A stretch of 64,000 nt of DNA, from positions 46,033-110,032 of the forward strand of contig CAZLEF010000007.1 of assembly GCA_964558465.1 (NCBI GenBank). Reading direction: 5' to 3'. Positions 33,741 to 42,562 of the stretch are shown one piece after another (within the stretch, counting starts at the first letter, position 1; every line of letters starts with the position of its first letter). The stretch comes from JACJYC01 sp964558465. Its GTDB lineage: Bacteria > Bacteroidota > Bacteroidia > Chitinophagales > Saprospiraceae. The position numbers and the translations under genes are program-made. The notes under the pieces were generated by a model. The model worked only from the letters and a program-made list of their open reading frames with translations. It was not told the origin of the DNA and did not search any database.

Positions 33741-36226
33741 TATTTTTCAATTTTTTGAAAGTTTAATGAATGAGGGAAAAAAATCGAAAATTCGGTAGGA
33801 TGGTTATTTCGCGTGACTTTTATTAACCCGCTATGATTATTCATAATATCTCTGCAAACTTTCAATCCGATTCCTGTTCCAGTTTGATATTTTTTCCTTG
33901 CTTCTTCGCTCCTGTAATAAGGTTGAAAAATCATTTCTTCTTCGCCTTCGTTTATGCCAATTCCTTCATTTTGTATCTTAAACTGATGATATCCAATCGT
34001 AGGATGTATTTTACTTAACTCATAAAATATTTTAATGCTAGAACCTTTATTGGAGTACCGTTGAGCATTTAATATCAAATTATAAAACACTTGATATATC
34101 TGCTTTTCATCTACATACAAATCGGGTGCATCAGCAGTATTTGAAATAATTTTACTGATAAATAATTTATTCAATCTTTTTATTAAATTATGCAGAGAAG
34201 TTTTTTTAAATTCCATTTTAACCACTTCAGTATTTTCTAAAAACAAATTTTCCGAATTAAGAACATTATTCATTAATAAGGCGACATTCTTCGTTAAAAT
34301 ATCTAATGTTTCTTGAATCCCTTGAGGCATAACACTTATATATTTTTTAAGTTGAAATTCTAAAACTGCTTTATCATCCTCAATTGCTTGCATTGGGATT
34401 CTACTTTCATGAGCAAATTGGATCATTGCATTTTGTCTGCGTTCATGAAATTCATAGTTAAGCATAAAACTCATCGTAATTCCAGAAATTAATTTAATTA
34501 ATTCTAAATCACTTTCAACAAAGAAAGGCAAAAGAAATCCTTCCTTAACTTTATTAATACATCGAAGAGCGCCAAAATATTCACCAGACTCGTTTTTTAA
34601 TGGAATTACTACAATTGATTTATGTTCTGTTTTTGTTATTTCAACAAATATTTTGTAAGTATAAGGGTTTTGGTCAATATCATAAACTATTACAGGTTCT
34701 TTAAACAATACAGATCTACCAGTAATCCCTGATTTTTTTTCATCATAAATTTCATATATTTTTTTTCTATTCTTAATAAGTTCATCAATATTTAGTAACT
34801 CCTTCTCTAAATTTATATGCCTATAAGCTTCTTGTACTGTGGTAGCCTTAAGATAAAGAAATTCTTTATTATCAGATAGAAAGAATATAGAGCAAGCTTC
34901 GACTCTTGAAACATCTTTCACAATTTTCACAATTTCATTATAGTTAATATTTGTCTTATCTTTGTAAGAATCTAAATCAGACAATTTTGAATTTAATTGT
35001 TCTATTTGATGATATCGTCTCTCGTATATAATTTTTTCAAGTAATACTTGTATATGTTTTGCAATTTTAGTAAGCCTCGTCCTAGTAATTTCGTTTTCTT
35101 GGTTATTTAAAGGCTGTAAACATATAACACCCCAAATTTTTTCTTGTGGCCTTTGGGGGTTTGATTTTTCAAAGGGCGAAGATTTCATAATTGGTATTCC
35201 AATTACGTAAGAAGTTTCCTCAATGAAATCCCACATAATTGATATTGCCTGAGTTCTAAAATCAATAAATTTAATTGACTCTTGTTTATCGCTTTCACTT
35301 AATCTAAGTGTGTCCATTATTATTTGTCCGCTTAAACTATTTTCGATTTTCGCTTCAGATTTTTGTTGAATTTTTGTTTCATATTTTTTCTTAATTTTTT
35401 CATTTAAAAATTCAACAGCTCTTAAAACTACCATTGGTTCATTTTCATTTTCAAACCCATTTTTAGCCAACATTAGGTAAGCTCCAATTAGAGAATTAAA
35501 TTGGATATTTAAATATTTTAATATTTTCAATAACAAAGCATCTATATTATTTATTTCATAAAACCCATTAATGGTTTTCTCGTCTAAATTTGATAAATAA
35601 TGAAATTTTAAATTTTCCAATAAAACAGCAATATTTTTAATAAATTTATTTACAATCATAATCTCTTCTTCTTCAAATGATTTAAAAGGAACTACTTCTC
35701 CGTTTTGAATTTTATTGACAATATGTAAATATCCCAAAAGATCATTTTTATCATTGTGAATTCTAAAAACTAAAAAACTAAAAAAACCACCAGACTTTAA
35801 TACTTCTTTCCTATATCTATCTAGAATATTTTTATCGACTTTTGAAAAATAACCCGTTAAATGTTCATTGGTAAATTCTCCTTTTTCATTATAATCCCAA
35901 TAAAAATAATTGCTTTTTGGATCTTTGGTTATTGTTTGAATTGCGGAACCAACTAAAGTCTCAGACTGGGTTCTTTTTTTAGTTGTATTTAAGAAATTAT
36001 TTACTAATGAGCTTCGATTGTAATATGTCCAAACTCCGCAATCCTCTAATACTCCGTCCTTAAACAATCCAATATTACAATATTCAACTTCTAAACTTTC
36101 ACCAAGAACACTCGCGATTTGTTGAAATTGTATTTCAAAATCATTATCATCTAACAAATTCGATAATTTGGAAGCTTCTATCAATTTTTGAGATAGCTTT
36201 AAATCAATTGAATCGATCCTTGTCAT
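33740..36226 (-). CDS. GAF-domain sensor histidine kinase (soluble)
   Basis: 828 aa, no signal peptide or membrane segment seen. The long N-terminal half has GAF-like regions; the second, around residues 420-590, reads VEACSIFFLSDNKEFLYLKA and ...VVIPLKNESGEYFGALRCIN. Then comes the kinase: FAHESRIPMQAI (His about 605), VFYNLILNAQRYSNKGS (N box), NEGIGINEGEEEMIFQPYY (G1) and TGTGIGLKVCRDIM (G2). It would sense a small ligand or redox state in the cytoplasm and phosphorylate the adjacent receiver. Base composition is far more AT-rich than the chromosome to either side, a sign of transfer. Ligand unknown. Confidence 0.9.
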   Translation of the reverse strand: MTRIDSIDLKLSQKLIEASKLSNLLDDNDFEIQFQQIASVLGESLEVEYCNIGLFKDGVLEDCGVWTYYNRSSLVNNFLNTTKKRTQSETLVGSAIQTITKDPKSNYFYWDYNEKGEFTNEHLTGYFSKVDKNILDRYRKEVLKSGGFFSFLVFRIHNDKNDLLGYLHIVNKIQNGEVVPFKSFEEEEIMIVNKFIKNIAVLLENLKFHYLSNLDEKTINGFYEINNIDALLLKILKYLNIQFNSLIGAYLMLAKNGFENENEPMVVLRAVEFLNEKIKKKYETKIQQKSEAKIENSLSGQIIMDTLRLSESDKQESIKFIDFRTQAISIMWDFIEETSYVIGIPIMKSSPFEKSNPQRPQEKIWGVICLQPLNNQENEITRTRLTKIAKHIQVLLEKIIYERRYHQIEQLNSKLSDLDSYKDKTNINYNEIVKIVKDVSRVEACSIFFLSDNKEFLYLKATTVQEAYRHINLEKELLNIDELIKNRKKIYEIYDEKKSGITGRSVLFKEPVIVYDIDQNPYTYKIFVEITKTEHKSIVVIPLKNESGEYFGALRCINKVKEGFLLPFFVESDLELIKLISGITMSFMLNYEFHERRQNAMIQFAHESRIPMQAIEDDKAVLEFQLKKYISVMPQGIQETLDILTKNVALLMNNVLNSENLFLENTEVVKMEFKKTSLHNLIKRLNKLFISKIISNTADAPDLYVDEKQIYQVFYNLILNAQRYSNKGSSIKIFYELSKIHPTIGYHQFKIQNEGIGINEGEEEMIFQPYYRSEEARKKYQTGTGIGLKVCRDIMNNHSGLIKVTRNNHPTEFSIFFPHSLNFQKIEK

Positions 36227-36364
36227 ATATATGAATTTATTTTTTATTATGAGTTTAAAATATTGTTATTTTTGAAAATATTCATTGTACATTTTAATCA
36301 TTAAAACTTTTAAAAGGCATAAATTGGTTTATTTTACCGAGCGAAATTCTCTTAGAGGTTAACC

Positions 36365-37939
36365 TTACTCCACCTCCACCCGCCGGTTCCGCGCCTTATT
36401 TTCCTTGGTGTCGTTCCCCGCCACCGGCGCCGTCTCCCCTTTAGCCGTTGTTTTCACCGTTAGCCCCTGTGCCGTCAGAAAATCCGCCACCGCTTTTGCC
36501 CGGCGTTCGGATAACCCCTGATTGTACGCTGCGGCGCCCGTGTCGTCGGTATGGCCGGTGACGGTCAGGGTATAATTTCCGGCCTGTTTGACCGCTTCTG
36601 CCAGCGTCAGCAGTTCCTGTCGCCCGGTTTCGGTCAGGGTCGCCTGGTCAAAGGGAAACAGGATGGTCGCCGCTTGTTTCGGCAGGGTGGATTTGGGCGT
36701 TAATTCTGCATCGGTGGGGGCCGCGTCAACCGGAATATCCAGCGTTTCGCCCGTGTTTTCGTCGATGATGATCTCCTTTTCGATGGAAGGCCGGCCGTCG
36801 GGGAAATTGACGCGCAAGGTGTACCCGCCCGGGACCTTGGGCAAGGTCAGGGAATACTCGCCGGTGAGGGCATTGCTGCGGGCCTGGCTGACGATCTGGT
36901 CGGTGGCATCGTCCCTGAGCAATAAGTTGGCTTCCAGCGACCGGTTCAGGGTTTTTTCATGGACGACGCCGTTGATGACCACCACCGCTTCGGGCCGGAT
37001 GCGTTCGTCTGCTTCCGTTCCCAGGTTGGCGTACCAGATATCGCCCTCGCGCACAAAATACACGTCGTTGCGGGGCGCGTCGAGCAGGAAGCCGTAATCG
37101 TCGCCGGCGGTATTGAAGGGCCTGCCGATATTGACCAGTTCGCCGGTCCGGGCGCCGCCTTCCAGGGTGGTTTTGAAGATGTCGAGGTTGCCGAAACCGC
37201 CGTGGCCATCGGAAGCGAAATACAGCGTTTTGTTGTCGGCGGCGATGAAGGCCGAACGTTCGTCTTTCGGCGTGGAGAAGTCGAGTTTCAGGGGCGCACT
37301 CCAGGCGCCGTCGTCGCCTTTCCGGCTGATGTAAAGGTCCATCGGGCCGTCGTAATCGGGGCCGCAGGCTACCACCATGACCCGGCCGTTGGGGGCGATG
37401 GCCATGCCGTCGGTGGCGTAGGTGGTTTTCCGGAAAAATTCGTTGATGCCGCCGCCCAGTCCTTTGGGGTTTTCCCAGACGTCGCCGCGCAGTTCGGCCC
37501 GGTAGTAGGGTCCGCCCGATGCGCCCCAATTGGAACGCCAGCTTTGAAAATAAACCGTTTGGCCGTCGGCGGAAATATTGGGTTCGTCTTCGCCCATGCC
37601 GGTATTGACCGGCGTCTGAAGGCAAACAGGGGCTTGCCAAACGCCGTTCTTTTTTTCGGAATACCAGATATCGCCGTCGGCCTCAGGACGTCCGCGGAAG
37701 GTGGTGTAATTGGCCCGGGACCAGGGTTGCAGCCCCCGGCCGGTCATGAAGTAAAGGTACCGCCCGTTGGGGGTGATCGACAGGTTGATGTCGCGCTGGG
37801 GCGAATTGAGATGGGTAAGTTCCGACGGATTCACGTTCCAGTCCGGCAAAGTGACCGTTGTTTTTGGGTCCTGGGCCGACAGGGTAAGGGTTGCGGATAA
37901 CAAAAAGAGGAAGGAAAGGTAGTAAAATGGGGTGCTCAT
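36365..37939 (-). CDS. OmpA-family outer membrane protein with PD40 propeller
   Basis: 524 aa. Residues 1-22 are a signal peptide (LFLLSATLTLSAQ). Residues about 50-300 hold PD40/WD40-like blades (LSITPNGRYLYFMTGR, PNISADGQTVYFQSW, AAIDNK-type turns). A short carboxypeptidase-regulatory-like sandwich follows (about 310-390). The last 110 residues form an OmpA domain that grips peptidoglycan: ILFPFDQATLT, VTGHTDDTGAAAYNQGLSER and ARNRRVEVE. This is a frequent Bacteroidota cell-envelope protein, related in layout to PorE-type proteins near type IX secretion genes. A good promoter lies just upstream. Confidence 0.88.
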   Translation of the reverse strand: MSTPFYYLSFLFLLSATLTLSAQDPKTTVTLPDWNVNPSELTHLNSPQRDINLSITPNGRYLYFMTGRGLQPWSRANYTTFRGRPEADGDIWYSEKKNGVWQAPVCLQTPVNTGMGEDEPNISADGQTVYFQSWRSNWGASGGPYYRAELRGDVWENPKGLGGGINEFFRKTTYATDGMAIAPNGRVMVVACGPDYDGPMDLYISRKGDDGAWSAPLKLDFSTPKDERSAFIAADNKTLYFASDGHGGFGNLDIFKTTLEGGARTGELVNIGRPFNTAGDDYGFLLDAPRNDVYFVREGDIWYANLGTEADERIRPEAVVVINGVVHEKTLNRSLEANLLLRDDATDQIVSQARSNALTGEYSLTLPKVPGGYTLRVNFPDGRPSIEKEIIIDENTGETLDIPVDAAPTDAELTPKSTLPKQAATILFPFDQATLTETGRQELLTLAEAVKQAGNYTLTVTGHTDDTGAAAYNQGLSERRAKAVADFLTAQGLTVKTTAKGETAPVAGNDTKENKARNRRVEVE

Positions 37940-37979
37940 TGCGCTCAGTTTTATGAATGAACAATTTGGTTTAGTTTTT

Positions 37980-38010
37980 CAAATATAGGCGGGTTTTTTA
38001 ATATTTACAA
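37980..38010 (-). promoter_or_regulatory. Bacteroidota-type promoter of the OmpA-family gene
   Basis: On the minus strand TTG (38010-38008), 20 nt, then TATATTTG (37987-37980). This matches the TTG / TAnnTTTG pattern of the phylum's main sigma factor. The start codon at 37939 lies about 40 nt downstream. Confidence 0.6.
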
Positions 38011-38084
38011 GGGGGAATGAAAAAATTCACGGCGGCAGTTTTCCTGTGCCGGGCGATATTCGGGTTTTTTGACCGTGGGATTTG

Positions 38085-38420
38085 GATAGCGGCCTGCCAC
38101 GAAACGGTCCGGCGGACCGACATCTTTGTAACCAGGAAACGCTTGCCAGGGCCAGTGCACCGGTCCGGTGCCACGAAACGGTCCAGTGGACCGGCATCTT
38201 TGTAACTGCCTCCACGGGGAGAACGCCTCCCGGTCCAGCGGACCGGTATCTAATCAACCGAAGCAGATTGAAACGAGCGATCAAAACCGGTTTGCACGGT
38301 TTTCGGTTATCTTTTTAACCTTTTGCGGCGCTTCCGGCAAAAGATACCGGACCTACGGCCCGGAAGCCCTGTCATTTGGACTGTGTTACAAAGATGTCGG
38401 ACCGCTGGCCCGGCCGAAAG
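38085..38420 (+). repeat. Dispersed repeat family B, copy 2, with an internal duplication
   Basis: Same words as the copy at 3335-3540. It carries two in-tandem versions of the front segment (CCACGAAACGGTCC...CATCTTTGTAAC, near 38097 and 38168) before the common part with GCGATCAAAACCGGTT, CCTTTTGCGGCGCTTC and ACCGGACCTACGG. It makes up much of the 37940-38702 gap; the rest up to 38650 shows nothing recognisable. Confidence 0.75.
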
Positions 38421-38653
38421 TTTATTTCAAAACGACGCACTCAATCGATATACTCATAATCCTGTCCAAAACTCACATTAATATAAGGGCTTTTTCGCTG
38501 CGACAATCTGGTTTTCGCCCCTTCAGTTTGGAGTAGTTTGGGGGGTTGGGAACTTCAAACAGTGGGGGCGGAGTTGTTTTCCGGCCCTGAAGACTTGCCT
38601 GTCATTTTTCCAGCATCTTGCCGGGACGGCGGGTTGGCTTCCACAAGGTGGTT

Positions 38654-38704
38654 ATTTAATCGAGCCAAAACGGTATAAAAATCATCGATTTGGCTTGATT
38701 AAAT
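38654..38704. repeat. Inverted repeat, 16-bp arms, one mismatch
   Basis: ATTTAATCGAGCCAAA (38654-38669) and TTTGGCTTGATTAAAT (38689-38704) are complementary except for one position and are 19 nt apart. The right arm runs directly into the truncated ATPase fragment, so the inverted repeat marks the break point. Confidence 0.65.
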
Positions 38705-38957
38705 TGACCTGGTGCTGGACCGGGCCGACAACTGCATCAATCTGATCGAAATCAAGTTTGCGACGGGGGAATACGTCCTGGACAAAACCTCAGCCGCCGC
38801 TCTGGACAAAAAAAAGCGGACTTTCGCCGAAATAACCGGAACACGAAAAAGCTTGTTTACGGTGATGCTCACCACTTACGGGGTGAAAAAAAACGAATAT
38901 TTCTACAATACGGTACAACAGGAGATAACGATGGAAGCATTGTTTGAGGAGGGGTAA
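38703..38957 (+). pseudogene. C-terminal fragment of an AAA-type ATP-binding protein (nuclease-like tail)
   Basis: From the stop codon upstream the frame reads IDLVLDRADNCINLIEIKF, EYVLDK, FAEITGTRKSLFTVMLTT and ITMEALF to a TAA. This is the usual end of the large Bacteroidota family of AAA ATPases with a C-terminal PD-(D/E)xK-like domain (D...E-x-K here). The ATPase part, about 300 residues, is missing, and there is no good start codon, so this is debris. It starts at an inverted repeat arm. Confidence 0.7.
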
Positions 38958-38997
38958 GGCCTTGTCGGGCTCCGTCCGTACCGGTCGGATAAATCTC

Positions 38998-39040
38998 ACC
39001 TTTCATGCTGAGCGCAGTCGAAGCATGCTGAGCGCAGCCG
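38998..39040 (+). repeat. TGCTGAGCGCAGTCGAAGCA repeat word (two units)
   Basis: CACCTTTCATGCTGAGCGCA and a second TGCTGAGCGCAGCCGA unit directly after it. The same word ends the repeat at 19551-19614. Non-coding, between the ATPase fragment and the ABC-F gene. Confidence 0.55.
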
Positions 39041-39134
39041 ACTCCGTCAGCCATAGGCGACTTCGTCGTCCGGAGGCCGAAGCACCCCTGCACTCGCTTC
39101 GCTCGTTTGGGGTTGGTAATGAATTTGGCGGATA

Positions 39135-40766
39135 CTAAACCGCAACCCCCTCCAACGCCCTGCGTTGTTCCCGGATCCGTTCCGACGTCAGGTATTCCTC
39201 AAAAGTCAGCAGGCTGTCGATCACGCCGTTCGGGGTGATCTCGATGATCCGGTTGGCGACGGTTTGCATGATCTGGTGGTCGTGCGAAGCAAAGATCATA
39301 TTGCCTTTGAACTCGACCATAGCGTTGTTCAGGGTGGTGATCGACTCGAGGTCGAGGTGGTTGGTCGGTTCGTCGAGGAGCAGGAAATTCGGGTACCGCA
39401 ACATGATTCTGGACAACATGCAGCGCACCTTTTCGCCGCCCGACAGGACGCTGGATTTTTTGTACACTTCCTCTCCGGAAAACAGCATCCGGCCCAGGAA
39501 ACCCCGGATATATTGTTCGTCTTTTTCGGAGGAGAACTCCCGGAGCCAGTTGATCAGATCCAGGTCGTTTTCATTGGAGAAAAAGCGTTCGTTCTCATTG
39601 GGCAAATATTCGCGGGTGATGGTTTGCCCATATTGGAAGGAGCCGCTGTCGGGCGTGTCTTCCCCAGCGAGAATATTGAAAAAAGCCGTCAGGGCCGCCG
39701 TTTCCCGGCACACCAGTCCGATCTTTTCACCGGCGTTCATGGTGAAGCTGATATCCGAGAAATAGAAGTGTCCGTCCGGTGCGCGTTTGCTTAAATTGTG
39801 GACCTGCAGGATCTGGTCGCCGGGTTCGCGTTCCGGTTTGAAGTGGATATACGGGTATTTCCGGCTGGACGGCAGGATCTCCTCAAAGTCCAGTTTTTCC
39901 AATGCTTTTTTGCGGCTGGTGGCCTGGCGCGATTTGGAGGCATTGGCGCTGAACCGCTGGATGAACTCCATCAATTCCTGGCGTTTCTGCTCGTTCTTTT
40001 TGTTTTTGTTAGCCATCTGGCGCGCGATCAGCTGGCTGGTTTCGTACCAGAAGGTATAGTTGCCGGTCGTGATGCGGATCTTTTTGTAGTCGATATCCAC
40101 GATATGGGTACACACCATGTCGAGGAAATAGCGGTCGTGGGAAACGACGATGACCGTGTTTTTAAAATCGGCCAGGAAGTCGGACAGCCAGGTGACGGTC
40201 AGTGCGTCCAGGTCGTTGGTCGGTTCGTCGAGCAGGAGGATATCCGGTTCGCCGAAGAGGGCCTGGGCCAGCAGGACCTTCACTTTCTCCGGACCGCTCA
40301 ATTCCTTCATTTGTTTATAGTGCAGGTTCTCCCTGATGCCCATATTCGAGAGCAGTTCGGCGGCGTCGCTTTCGGCCGTCCAGCCGCCCATTTCTCCGTA
40401 GGCGCTTTCCAGGTCGGCGGCCCGCAGGGCGTCCTGCTCGGTGGCGTCGGGGTCCATGTAAATGGCGTTTTTCTCCACCATGATGTCGTACATTTTCCGG
40501 TGGCCCATCATGACCGTATCCAGCACGACGACCTCTTCAAATTCGAAGTGATCCTGTTTCAGGACGGCCATGCGGTTGCCCGGGTCCAGGCTGACGCTGC
40601 CGCGGTTGGGACTGAGCTGGCCGGCCAGGATCTTCAGAAAGGTGGATTTGCCTGCGCCGTTGGCGCCGATCACGCCGTAACAATTGCCGCGGGTGAATTT
40701 CAGGTTGACCTCGTCGAAGAGGATGCGTTTGCCGTATTGCAGGCTGATATCGTTGGTTCTTAACAT
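39135..40766 (-). CDS. ABC-F family ATPase (YbiT-like)
   Basis: 543 aa from the start MLRTNDISLQYGKR; the frame runs 39 codons further upstream, but a TATCTTTG promoter element lies inside that part. Two ABC cassettes share one chain without membrane segments. The first has GANGAGKST, LSGPEKV and ILLLDEPTNDLD; the second has LSGGEKV and FLLLDEPTNHLD with a degenerate P-loop region (CRETAAL). The linker is rich in charged residues. Such proteins bind the ribosome E site and help with stalled translation or antibiotic protection. The VLDTVMMGH segment fits the YbiT branch best. Single gene. Confidence 0.9.
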   Translation of the reverse strand: MLRTNDISLQYGKRILFDEVNLKFTRGNCYGVIGANGAGKSTFLKILAGQLSPNRGSVSLDPGNRMAVLKQDHFEFEEVVVLDTVMMGHRKMYDIMVEKNAIYMDPDATEQDALRAADLESAYGEMGGWTAESDAAELLSNMGIRENLHYKQMKELSGPEKVKVLLAQALFGEPDILLLDEPTNDLDALTVTWLSDFLADFKNTVIVVSHDRYFLDMVCTHIVDIDYKKIRITTGNYTFWYETSQLIARQMANKNKKNEQKRQELMEFIQRFSANASKSRQATSRKKALEKLDFEEILPSSRKYPYIHFKPEREPGDQILQVHNLSKRAPDGHFYFSDISFTMNAGEKIGLVCRETAALTAFFNILAGEDTPDSGSFQYGQTITREYLPNENERFFSNENDLDLINWLREFSSEKDEQYIRGFLGRMLFSGEEVYKKSSVLSGGEKVRCMLSRIMLRYPNFLLLDEPTNHLDLESITTLNNAMVEFKGNMIFASHDHQIMQTVANRIIEITPNGVIDSLLTFEEYLTSERIREQRRALEGVAV

Positions 40767-40819
40767 GTTCTTTCTTTTTCCCCAGGTGACATTTAGACGC
40801 CTGTCTTTCAAAAAAGTTG

Positions 40820-40827
40820 CAAAGATA
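40820..40827 (-). promoter_or_regulatory. -7 element for the ABC-F gene
   Basis: TATCTTTG on the minus strand, an exact TAnnTTTG box about 54 nt upstream of the ATG at 40766. No clear TTG at the usual distance, so support is partial. Confidence 0.4.
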
Positions 40828-40960
40828 GTTTTTTTGGCGGATGGAAGACACGGAAGTTGTTTGGAATGCGGTGAGGGGATCACATTTTTGTTTAAAGGCA
40901 GAAAACCTGGTCTGGCGGGAACTCAGTAAGGTGCAATGAAGCGACTTAAAATCAACAAAA

Positions 40961-41037
40961 GTGCTATTTATTGCTCTTTTTTAGGTAAAATTAAAATTAA
41001 TCTGTAAATTTGTATAAAAAAGAGCGCTATAATGCAC
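40961..41037 (+). promoter_or_regulatory. Inverted-repeat operator and promoter of the hipBST-type operon
   Basis: GTGC...GCTCTTTTTT (40961-40982) mirrors AAAAAAGAGCGC...GCAC (41016-41037). The right arm covers the hipB start codon at 41032. Between the arms a TAAATTTG box (41005-41012) fits a -7 element. A HipB-like dimer bound to both arms would block this promoter, the usual autoregulation of such operons. Confidence 0.55.
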
Positions 41038-41247
41038 TTTGAAGAATTAATTAAAACCATAAAAAAACGCCGGGAGTCGCTGCAAGCGAGCCAGGAATCC
41101 GTGGCGGCGTTATCTGGCGTTGGCTTGAGAACCTTAAAGCAGTTTGAAAGCGGAAAGGGAAACCCGACCCTCTGTACGTTACAAAAACTAGCGGATGTAT
41201 TGGGCATGGAGGTTTGCCTGAAAATTAAAGAGGTTGCCGATCAATGA
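41032..41247 (+). CDS. hipB: HipB-like HTH antitoxin/autorepressor
   Basis: 71 aa, a single Xre/HipB-type helix-turn-helix (ESVAALSGVGLRTLKQFESG and TLCTLQKLADVLGM). It is expected to repress its own operon through the inverted repeat that overlaps its start and to add to antitoxin activity. Its stop overlaps the next start as ATGA. First gene of a three-gene unit with a HipA N-domain protein and a HipA kinase, the order hipB-hipS-hipT. Confidence 0.85.
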   Translation: MHFEELIKTIKKRRESLQASQESVAALSGVGLRTLKQFESGKGNPTLCTLQKLADVLGMEVCLKIKEVADQ

Positions 41248-41573
41248 GGAAAGCAAAAATACTCTATAAAGACCAGGAAGCGGGGATTTTGACCCAACAA
41301 GACGACGGTTCGTTTACCTTTCGTTATCATGATGCCTGGATGGCAGACAGCAACAAGCCAGGCATCAGCCTTAATTTGCGCAAAATCGAACAGGAATTTC
41401 ATTCAAAATTCTTATTCCCGTTTTTTTACAACATGCTGCCGGAAGGTTCCAACAAACAAGCCGTTTGCAGTTATCACCGGATTGACCAGGACGATTATTT
41501 CGGGTTACTGATGATTACCGCAGAAAATGACAGTATCGGCGCCGTTCGCGTGATTAAAATTGAGAATCCATGA
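41244..41573 (+). CDS. hipS: HipS-like antitoxin (free-standing HipA N-terminal subdomain)
   Basis: 109 aa. AKILYKDQEAGILTQQDDGS, NLRKIEQEFHSKFLFPFF and MLPEGSNKQAV correspond to the N-terminal subdomain that is fused to the kinase in ordinary HipA. Here it is a separate protein, as in the HipBST systems of Proteobacteria, where HipS binds and neutralises the kinase. It overlaps both neighbours by 4 bp (ATGA), which favours coupled, stoichiometric translation. The name follows gene order and domain content; antitoxin role is by analogy. Confidence 0.82.
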   Translation: MRKAKILYKDQEAGILTQQDDGSFTFRYHDAWMADSNKPGISLNLRKIEQEFHSKFLFPFFYNMLPEGSNKQAVCSYHRIDQDDYFGLLMITAENDSIGAVRVIKIENP

Positions 41574-42556
41574 GTTTACCGGATATCCATTATTGCCCTG
41601 GCACATTGGCGGCAGGTTTTGATACATACAGCAGAACCTGTTTAAAGAGGCTGTTTCTGGGTAGGAAGGTGCACCATATATTGCCTTACGAATCGCCGGC
41701 GTCTAACCCTGAAACGGATGAGCTATTTGAAGAAAACCGAAGGCGAATATCTGTTTCGGGCGTACAAGAAAAATTTTCCATGACGCTTGAAAAAAACAAG
41801 CTGAGACTTATTCGTGAGGGTGAAGGCGGAACTTATATCCTGAAGCCCATTCCGGGAACAGGTAAGAAACCGGATCAGATGCCTGCAAACGAACACCTGA
41901 CCATGCAAATTGCCCATCAGGTATATGGAATAGAAACGGCTGAAAATGCGCTCATATTTTTTAAAAACGGGGCGCCTGCATACCTCACCAGGCGATTTGA
42001 CAGAAAGGAGGATGGCGCCAAAATAGCTCAGGAAGATTTTGCTTCATTAGCCGGCAGAACACCCCAAACCCATGGAGAACATTACAAGTATCTGGGGAAT
42101 TATTTAGGGTTGTTTCAACTAATACAAAAACATTTACCTGCTTATAAACTGGAGGCCCCCAAGCTTTTGAAAATACTGATCTTCAACTATCTGTTCTCAA
42201 ATGGCGACGCCCATCTGAAAAATTTTTCGCTTCTGGAAACCCCTATGGGTGATTTCCGGCTCAGTCCTGCGTACGACTTGTTGAACAGTCGCATCCACGT
42301 AGACGATAAAGATTTTGCCCTGGATGAAGGGCTGTTACCCGGACACCTGGGGCAAGGGAAAATCAGCCGGCAATTTGCCCTGCTTGCCGAACAGGTTGGA
42401 ATCCCTGAAAAAGTCTTTCATGAAATGATGCTGCTGATGGTTTCACAATCCGAGAGGGTAGCAAAAATGATAACCGCCGCCTTCCTCAACGAAACGACAA
42501 AAAGAAATTATTGGCAGTCCTACCAGGGGCGATTAAAACAACTATTAAAAAATTGA
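41570..42556 (+). CDS. hipT: HipT-like serine/threonine kinase toxin
   Basis: 328 aa, shorter than HipA because the N-subdomain is encoded separately. The Gly-rich loop region reads RRISVSGVQEKFSM (59-72); the two serines at 61 and 63 take the place of the SxS autophosphorylation pair of HipT. ILKPIP (Lys 92), FSNGDAHLKNF (catalytic Asp 213, Asn 218) and LSPAYDLL (metal-binding Asp 236) complete the kinase core. HipA/HipT kinases phosphorylate aminoacyl-tRNA synthetases (GltX for HipA, TrpS for HipT) and stop growth. The target here is unknown. It ends 6 bp before the convergent DJ-1 gene. Confidence 0.88.
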   Translation: MSLPDIHYCPGTLAAGFDTYSRTCLKRLFLGRKVHHILPYESPASNPETDELFEENRRRISVSGVQEKFSMTLEKNKLRLIREGEGGTYILKPIPGTGKKPDQMPANEHLTMQIAHQVYGIETAENALIFFKNGAPAYLTRRFDRKEDGAKIAQEDFASLAGRTPQTHGEHYKYLGNYLGLFQLIQKHLPAYKLEAPKLLKILIFNYLFSNGDAHLKNFSLLETPMGDFRLSPAYDLLNSRIHVDDKDFALDEGLLPGHLGQGKISRQFALLAEQVGIPEKVFHEMMLLMVSQSERVAKMITAAFLNETTKRNYWQSYQGRLKQLLKN

Positions 42557-42562
42557 AAATTC

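Noticed and set aside
36959..37900. 313-codon plus-strand frame opposite the OmpA-family gene
   Set aside because: Antisense shadow in GC-rich DNA; the minus-strand gene has clear PD40 and OmpA motifs and a promoter.
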